A DNA stretch of 64,000 bases. It comes from Zerene cesonia (taxonomy: Eukaryota; Arthropoda; Insecta; Lepidoptera; Pieridae). The stretch spans positions 4,165,482 through 4,229,481 of the forward strand of contig NC_052123.1 in the NCBI RefSeq assembly GCF_012273895.1, read 5' to 3'. This document shows, in pieces, positions 57,557-64,000 of this stretch. The notes under the pieces are model-generated. The model worked only from the letters and a program-made list of their open reading frames with translations. It did not search any database and had not been told where the DNA came from. A program made the translations under genes and the position numbers. The number at the start of each line of letters is the position of its first letter. The stretch's first letter is position 1.

Positions 57557-57715
57557 TTCGATCATCTGATAAGTATTAACATTGGATTTTATGTATTTAT
57601 TATGCTAAAAATGATTTATTTTATATATTATATCGCCTTCGTATTGGTTAAATCGTGAACCGCAGTTAACTCTATCGTATTAAATCTGTTATATTTCAAA
57701 TAACATTTGTAGATA

Positions 57716-57838
57716 TAAACCAATATTATAAAGCTGAAGACTGAATCGATTTTAAAAATTATTTCAACGTTTGATATAATCTCTGAATGACATAGGCTAT
57801 ATGTAAGTATAATGGGCGAAGCCAGGGCGAACAGTTAG
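57716..57838 (-). repeat. Dispersed repeat, family C (internally deleted)
   Basis: 'accaatattataaagctgaa' then 'aatgggcgaagccagggcga'; the middle part is shortened. Confidence 0.6.
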
Positions 57839-60384
57839 TTTTTAATAAAGTCACAGAAACAAAGAAATCAATGTTATTGAGATGAATGAAATAATCCAAA
57901 CTGGTTATAAAATTATTGCATAACATTTAAGAATCTATTATTAATTTATATTTAACAAAAATATCTTTAATTATATTCAACAAACAACTTTTATAATTAA
58001 AAATAACTTTTATCAGTCAATCTCTTAGTATCATGCCTACACAAAACAGTAGTGTCAGTAGAAATAAGTTTTTTTATTATGTATTTCATACGTATAGCTA
58101 TATTTATATGAACTATATCTGTTTGTGACTCAGAACTACTAAACGGCCAAAAAGAAACGAGTGAAATAACGCAGAATTTTTCAAAGTGACGCAACCGACT
58201 GCTTAGAAACGTAGTTGTTGTAAATATCAAGTACATAATTCTAATTAGATTACTATTAAATGCTTACTGTATTATTATTCCGCTGCTGTATAGTATTCTT
58301 ATGCACTTTTGCCGCATACTTTGTTCGTAAACGTCTATCTATTATTTATTATTGATTTTTTACACGTGTATCCAGCGTAACACGCAACGAAAATATTCCA
58401 GAATATAGGTACCTACATCAAAAATTCAAAAATGGAATAATCGTACGTTCCATGTTTCCATATTTGATATTTCAAATGTATCTGTGGAACTGGTTTTAAA
58501 ACCTCAAAAATTTAAATATCGAACACTCATACCTCGAGTCACATTTAACCAGTATAATAATAGGCAAAAACAAAACAATTGTCTATACTCCTTAGAAACG
58601 TAACTCTATCGTATCGTTACAAACGTATATTCATATCAATATGAGCTCTTGACAAAAAAACTTCAACATAATATCGTGTCAATACGCTCTGTACTCAAAG
58701 TGGGTACGAATTTATGATAAACATACATCGCTGGGTGTGTTTGGGCGAAATAGCCGCGTGTGCTAGTTGGCGCAGTAATGTATTAACACAAAAGACTCGG
58801 GTCGTGAATTATTTGTGAGAATGCATTGGTATATGCGGTATTCGTGACTCAATCGACGCAAGGGGCCGCACCGGCCCGAAGCAGTTCTGTGATATCATAT
58901 TTACGACTAAATGAAGCGTCGAATATCCATTGCGTATTTGTTCCATGTAATATTCCGATAATACGTTATTGAAACGGCAATGTACGTTCTGCAACAATCG
59001 TCGTTTTTAGTATTGAGTAAATTTTATAATTTAAAAGATACGTAATCTTGCTGTGGATTTTGGAATCGGTTTTGATATTCCTCTATCGTAGATGGTGTAT
59101 AGTAATTATTAACCTTGTATGTCCAATGTACATACATGAATAATTTAATTGTTATGTAATTTATATGGATATGCAACTAATAAGTGTTATAAATTTGTAT
59201 TTATTTAATATACTGTATCTTATTTATTTATTTTTGGCCAAGCATAAATTATTTTTATACAATTATTATTTGTTGAATTGGTTACAACTTACACAGCGTT
59301 TTATCGCGTGCGAAACTTGTTAATTTGCGCTTCACAAAATGGCGGCTGCTTAGTTGCGCGCGTTTTTTTTTTTAATATTAATAATTATAATGTTCGGTTT
59401 TAAATAACCTTTGATGGCCGTCATAGTTGGAAAATGTTTTTTTTTTCTAACTTATATAACCTCATTGATCTTTTAAATAGGGTTATGGAAATTAAAATGT
59501 GTTTTAATATATTATAACGCATAATAGGCATATAAATAAAACTTAGGTTCAATTGGGGATTTAGGATATAGGTTTTTAATACGTAAGTACTGAATCGTGT
59601 TGAGTGAAATATCGTGCGTGTGATAGTTTATGTGATTTGGTATTTTAAACAAAACTTATCTAGGGAAGCTTATCTATACTTCTATAAAGAAGAAATCTAT
59701 ACCAATATATAATAAAACAGATAAAAAAATAACAGACAAATATAAAAAATGGAAGGTTTAAATATTTGTTTAAGTGTTTATATATATAAAAATAGACTTT
59801 GATTTATACATTTCCAAAGTACATATGTGAATTAGTTGAATTAAATTTTGGTGATCCTTTTGTTAGTAGAGAAATAAGAATCTCTGAGTAAGTTAGATTA
59901 TTTATAATTAGTTTTTTTTTATCAAATCAAAAAGAGCTGGGATGAACAGCTTTTAAAAAATAATTCATTGAAATAACATTAAAATCCATATGACTGCATT
60001 GTTACGAAAACTCCGATGTGAATAAACCGGCCAAGCGTGTGTCGGTCTCGCACATAAGGTTGTGTTCAAGGTTAATCTTAGGCGGATAGTTTTTATGAGG
60101 CTAAGATTTTCTTTCCTTCTCGGTACAGTGGTTTTGGCGTTTGCGTTAACTTAGGTTCGATTTCCGACGGAGTCTCATAATATAAGTTATAAGCTATAAA
60201 TAAATAATGCAAAAATCTGTTCACCCAGTAAAAAGTTAGTAGGTCATATACACAAAAAAGATACAGTCGGCTTGATAACCTCCCCTTTTTTGAAGTCGGG
60301 TAAGAAATTTAATAATGGGCAATGAAAGTTAGTTTGTAAGAAAGAAAAGAAACTTCTATGCTTGTCTTATTTTATGAAATACTA

Positions 60385-60565
60385 GCTGTAACCCGCGGCG
60401 TCACTCGCGCGGTACCCGTCTAAAAAGAAGCGCATGCGCTAATCCAGACTATAATAATCTATCTCTGTATGAAATTTCATACAAATACGATAAGCTGTTT
60501 CCGCGTGAAAGAGTTACTAACATCCATACATCCATCCATCTATCGTTTATAATATTAGTAGGATG
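60385..60565 (+). repeat. Dispersed RTE-tail-like repeat
   Basis: Head 'tagctgtaacccgcggcgtc', core 'tgaaatttcatacaaatacg' and end 'tttataatattagtaggatg'. Confidence 0.65.
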
Positions 60566-60654
60566 TCAGTTCAGTAGCGGGTTCGAGGCCCAGGCGTTGG
60601 TCTGGAAATTTGTTTTTTTTTTTTTTTTTGAAATAAGAAGGCAACATAGCATCT

Positions 60655-60840
60655 CCTTTTAACCGCCTCATTGGTACAGTGGTTCACGCGTGAGTGTGGA
60701 TTAGAATGGCCCTGGGTTCGATACCCGGTGGTTTAAAAAAACGCGGTCTGGTTGATCGCCTACTTGTCCGTAAAGTAAATTGATCATTGAAACAGTTATA
60801 TAAAGCATCTGCCCCATACCCCACAAGGGGACACGGTGGA
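60655..60840 (+). mobile_element. tRNA-derived SINE, family H
   Basis: 'cctcattggtacagtggttc' (box A region), 'cctgggttcgatacccggtg' (box B region), 'cttgtccgtaaagtaaattg' and 'ccccataccccacaagggga'. Confidence 0.7.
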
Positions 60841-60899
60841 TAACAAAGGACTTCTTATTGCATTTGCGGATGGTAGAATAAGTTATCGTAAAAAAAAGA

Positions 60900-60962
60900 A
60901 AATGGTACAAATGGCGGTCTTTATCGCCTACGGCGATCTCTGCCAGGCAACCGATAGGTGGT
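60900..60962 (-). repeat. LINE 3'-tail fragment, family F
   Basis: 'aatggcggtctttatcgcct' and 'gatctctgccaggcaacc'. Confidence 0.55.
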
Positions 60963-61625
60963 ACTATTGGACATATTTATTTTTTAATGATGAGATTTGT
61001 GTACACACAAGTATGTAAGTTCGTTTGTAATGCTTGATCGATTTTGAAAATATTTTCACAAGCTGCAATATTTATCAAAAGTAGCCCATTTTTGTTTATA
61101 CCCCAGACAAACCCAGGCCGAGTATTATAGTTATTTTTTTATTCTATTAGGCATTATTCTACTCCAAACGATGTGCATAACACGGTAATACGAGATTATG
61201 TAATCTTCTCGCTCTTATCGCGTATGAGGGAAAGAGACGACAATAGGTTTCTTGCTAAACACTGACACAGCGCGTTCGGATTTCTGGCAAAGGTGCAAGT
61301 GACAATAAATGATATTATGTTTAAACGCGTAATATAAGATTTAATACTATTCTAATTTATATAATACGTTATAGAAATGAAATTCAAATATCTATCTTAA
61401 ATATAAATGTTTATAATAGACGTTTGTTGAATTTGTTTCAAAAATGGGATTTTAATAGATTATGAGATCTTGTTTTCGAATAACTTACTTTCAAATACAT
61501 TTTTAATAATTGCGTCGCAAAGCCATAGATAGTGTCTTGACGAAATCTCGTCACCGAGACGTTTTACGAGGAAACTATCTATGAATGAAATAAACTAGAG
61601 AAAATTTTCCCATAATCTTTAGTAT

Positions 61626-61715
61626 ATGCCTCCTTGGTAGAGTGGGTAACGCGTGAGCGTAGAACCGAGGGGTCCTGGGTCCAAGACACGTTCGGTTTAT
61701 AAGACGCTCTTGTAA
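61626..61715 (+). mobile_element. tRNA-derived SINE head, family H
   Basis: 'cctccttggtagagtgggta', 'gaaccgaggggtcctgggtc'. It breaks off about 30 bp after the box-B region. Confidence 0.6.
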
Positions 61716-61717
61716 AC

Positions 61718-62130
61718 TTCACCTGTATGTTTGTATGTAACCGACTCCTTTAGACGCGATTTTGACCCACTTGAACGGACATGATTTTGATTTGACCGCC
61801 TGCTCGGTACAGTGGTTAACGCGTGAGCTTAGAACCGAGGGGTCCTGGGTTCGATTCCCGGTGGGGTCAGCAGGGGGCAGGACACAGATAGCTGATAACC
61901 TACTTGTCCATAAAGAAAATCGATCCGTGAAACAGATGTATATCATCTGCCCCATACCCCATTAGGGGACACGGGACTTCACTATTACAAACGGACAGGA
62001 TTTAATTCAAGCTTTGTACACTTATCAAGGATCGGTGCAATGCAATAGTTTTATAAGTTTATCTTATGAACCTTGTTATGAGCGCCAGGATTAAGTTATT
62101 TCCTTACTTAGATGCACTGTATAATAGGTC
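61718..62130 (+). repeat. Family J repeat split by a SINE
   Basis: The left part 61718-61790 ('tgtatgtaaccgactccttt', 'gacccacttgaacggacatg') and right part 61990-62130 ('aacggacaggatttaattca', 'atcaaggatcggtgcaatgc') together make one family J unit interrupted by the SINE at 61797-61977. Confidence 0.75.
61797..61977 (+). mobile_element. tRNA-derived SINE, family H, full length
   Basis: Box A region 'ctcggtacagtgg' at 61803-61815 and a perfect box B GGTTCGATTCC at 61848-61858, then 'cttgtccataaagaaaatcg' and the 'gccccataccccattagggg' tail. Flanked by near-identical 'aacggacaggattt' and 'aacggacatgattt' (61775 and 61990), a plausible target-site duplication. Confidence 0.8.
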
Positions 62131-62266
62131 ATAGGAAGTTAGTTATTAAGTCGAATTGTGGCAATGTATTTAATTAAGTTGAATTTTGATTGTGATATTC
62201 ATTTTTTATTTATTATTTGTATTGATTTAATCGTAATTTAATTGATAATTTAATTACTATGAATAT

Positions 62267-62439
62267 ATCTACACTAATATTATAAAGAGGAAAACTTTGT
62301 TTATTTGGTTGTAATGAATAGGCTCAAAAACTACTGGACCGATTTTAAAAATTGTTTCACCATTCAAAAGCTACATTATCCACAAGTAACATAGACTATA
62401 TCTATGTACCACGGGCGAAGCCGGGGCGAACAGCTAGTC
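62267..62439 (-). repeat. Dispersed repeat, family B
   Basis: 'actaatattataaagaggaa', 'gaccgattttaaaaattgtt', 'accacgggcgaagccggggc'. Confidence 0.7.
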
Positions 62440-62444
62440 TTAAT

Positions 62445-62812
62445 ATATAAAAATTCAGTGTCATGATGAATGTTCCCAATGAACTCTTCACCAGCTCCAC
62501 CGATTTTGATGAAATTTGGTATTTTATTTATTTATTTATTTATTTAACTCTTCAACAAGATTGTACATAGAAGGAAACTTAGAGATAATAATAATAATAA
62601 TGAATAAAATAAAGCGCACAATTTGTTTGGCGGCCTTATCACTTAGAAGTGATCTCTTCCAGGCAACCACGGTATTTGTTTTATGTGTAATTTGGTCGAA
62701 CTTAAGGTATAGGATAGTTTTTATTTCGATTAATCATCTTAATAATTTATAATCTTAATATTTTTAATTATAACTCAGCCACAGCAAAGCGTGGCCGGGT
62801 ATGCTAGTGATG
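62445..62812 (+). repeat. Family E repeat interrupted by family F
   Basis: The left part ends at 'atgaaatttggtatttt' and the right part resumes at 'ggtatttgttttatgtgtaa' (62680 on), continuing to 'gcgtggccgggtatgctag'. The interruption is the family F element. Confidence 0.75.
62526..62679 (-). mobile_element. LINE 3' fragment, family F, with target duplication
   Basis: Minus-strand reading: 'gtggttgcctggaagagatc', 'ataaggccgcc', then (TAAA)n (plus-strand ATTT repeats at 62523-62545). 'ggtattt' on both sides is a likely target-site duplication. The insertion split a family E copy. Confidence 0.7.
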
Positions 62813-62856
62813 TATATAAAATAGGCCACTTATATGTACGTGTCCGCAGTAAATAT

Positions 62857-63226
62857 TGTTGTGTCAAACATTGAAGATATAGGCTTTATAATGGAGTTTG
62901 TGTAGAAATGAAGAACAAAACACAAATATCCACTATAGTTTATTCACTACTAAAGATTTGAACACTTTTACAATGAATACATTCCTATATTGCGAAATCT
63001 TTAGTCTATTACAATAAGTTAACAAAGAACCTCAACGAAACTCTTAACAAACTCTTAACGACTCATTAACTTCATAACGACTCTCTTACAAAAACGCGGC
63101 CGATGACAAATTTAATGTTGCCGCGCTCCCATTGGCCGAGCGTGGACCAACGCGGCCATCGTATAGAATTATGGTCGCGTTAACCTCTCTTTGAAATTTA
63201 CCGCCGCTCGGGTGCGTTCCGTTACA
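62857..63226 (-). mobile_element. Possible solo LTR
   Basis: A 370-bp stretch bounded by TGTTG and TTACA (TG...CA ends). On the minus strand it carries a CCAAT box ('ctcggccaatggg') and, downstream, AATAAA (62939-62944), in the order expected for U3-R-U5, with a CpG-rich promoter half. No clear target-site duplication is seen and no second copy exists in the window. Confidence 0.35.
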
Positions 63227-63287
63227 GCTTCTGAAAAACAGTTTATACTTATCTTAGGAAGCTAAGATCGCTTTAAATATGTTTAAC

Positions 63288-63474
63288 TAGCTGCGCCCCG
63301 CGGTTTCAGCCGCGTAAGTCCGTATCCCGTAGGAATATCGGGATAGAAAGTAGCCTTTGTGTTATTCCAGTTGTTCAGCTGTCTACGTACAAAATTTCAT
63401 TGCAATCAGTTTAGTAGTTTTGGCGTGAAAAGAGCAACAAACACACACACATTTATAATTTTAGTTAGGATGGT
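63288..63474 (+). repeat. RTE-like repeat, family A
   Basis: 'ctagctgcgccccgcggttt' through 'aaatttcattgcaatcagtt' to 'tttataattttagttagga'. Confidence 0.75.
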
Positions 63475-63587
63475 ATCTATTAAATAAATTCTATCTATGT
63501 ATGATTTATGATTCTATCGAATATTTTTTTTACTATATCCATTTATTTTATCATTTATGTGGTTTCTCAAGTACCTATTACCGATAT

Positions 63588-63780
63588 TTTTTACGTCATA
63601 GCGGGCATGTGGTCTGGTGGTTCGCCTGATGGTAAGCGATCACCACCGCCCAGGAACTTTTGTAGAGGTAGGGCCACTGCAAATTTTAAGAGGTAAGGAA
63701 GAGGAGAGGATTGATGACTAGAAAGATGTAATGGGCTGGAAAGGGTGAGGAAAAGGATACGGGCCTCCGTTTACCTTACC
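63588..63780 (-). repeat. LINE-tail element, family K
   Basis: 'cgtcatagcgggcatgtggt', 'cgcctgatggtaagcgatca', 'ttgtagaggtagggccactg' and a purine-rich body, as at 16058 and 49928. Confidence 0.65.
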
Positions 63781-64000
63781 GTTTGTCATATATAATTCTA
63801 AAAGAGAGTTACAACACTGAAGTTGTATATACAATTATTGTACTATCGCCCGTAGTAATGGCTTTCTTAATAATGATGTAATTTCGTAAACAGATAGCAC
63901 TTACAACCAAAATAGCATACGATTTTATTGAAATACTCACTTGCACCTCTTAAATTATGATAAGCTTAACACTTAAGCTTTACTTAGATTTGAGTTTGAA

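Larger units (their letters stand above)
53586..64000. other. Repeat-rich DNA, probable MADF intron 1 or intergenic
   Basis: No exon with recognisable coding content was found on either strand. Stretches between listed repeats (53830-54900, 57845-60090, 61020-61610) are AT-rich. A CpG-richer spot at 59295-59365 ('tatcgcgtgcgaaacttg', 'aaaatggcggctgcttag') looks promoter-like but has only a four-codon frame. Confidence 0.5.

Noticed and set aside
59330..59365. ATG GCG GCT GCT start-like motif
   Set aside because: It stops after four codons (MAAA) and no donor follows in frame; perhaps a promoter element, not a coding start.
61797..61870. Candidate tRNA gene
   Set aside because: It has pol III boxes A and B but no proper cloverleaf, and the unit continues into a shared SINE body and tail present in several copies.
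1..64000. CRISPR array, prophage, operon or other prokaryotic system
   Set aside because: The regularly spaced look of the repeats comes from dispersed retroelements. Genes have spliceosomal introns and are animal orthologs.

Overview
This window is nuclear DNA of an insect, almost certainly a moth or butterfly (Lepidoptera). The reasons are AT-rich intergenic DNA, small exons bounded by GT..AG introns, and dense dispersed repeats of kinds typical of lepidopteran genomes: tRNA-derived SINEs, RTE-like LINE tails, and Jockey/CR1-like LINE ends. No prokaryotic genes, operons or CRISPR arrays are present. Three runs of exactly 1000 N (2663-3662, 34266-35265, 46650-47649) are scaffold gaps of unknown true size.

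Layout. From 1 to about 21.4 kb I find no gene I can support, only repeats and a few CpG/CCAAT-rich patches. From 21,587 to 31,123 (+) lies RCC1, the nuclear Ran guanine-nucleotide exchange factor; ten exons encode the propeller, and several alternative 3' ends each give a different charged C-terminal tail. From 35,737 to 38,580 (-) lies icln (pICln, methylosome / snRNP assembly chaperone), six exons, complete. Divergent from it, starting at 39,334 (+), is an unnamed C2H2 zinc-finger gene with six visible exons up to 50,800; its 3' end was not found. Its long intron 4 (41,690-49,241) contains a complete two-exon catalase paralog on the opposite strand (43,035-45,205) with a signal-peptide-like N terminus. 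At 53,387 (+) is the first coding exon of a MADF-domain gene in a CpG-rich promoter-like stretch; the remaining exons were not found. From 53.6 to 64 kb there are again mostly repeats, including nested insertions and a possible solo LTR.

The genes are housekeeping or regulatory genes of a eukaryotic chromosome and do not form one pathway. RCC1 acts in nuclear transport and mitosis, icln in Sm-protein methylation and snRNP assembly, and the zinc-finger and MADF proteins are probable DNA-binding regulators. The most notable gene is the catalase. It is predicted to be secreted, keeps the distal His, the heme-ligand Tyr and the Arg partner, but has Phe where catalases have the catalytic distal Asn, and has lost several residues of the NADPH site.

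Exon boundaries were read by hand from frame continuity and splice consensus. Every internal junction given for RCC1, icln, the zinc-finger gene and catalase keeps phase. Repeat boundaries are approximate.
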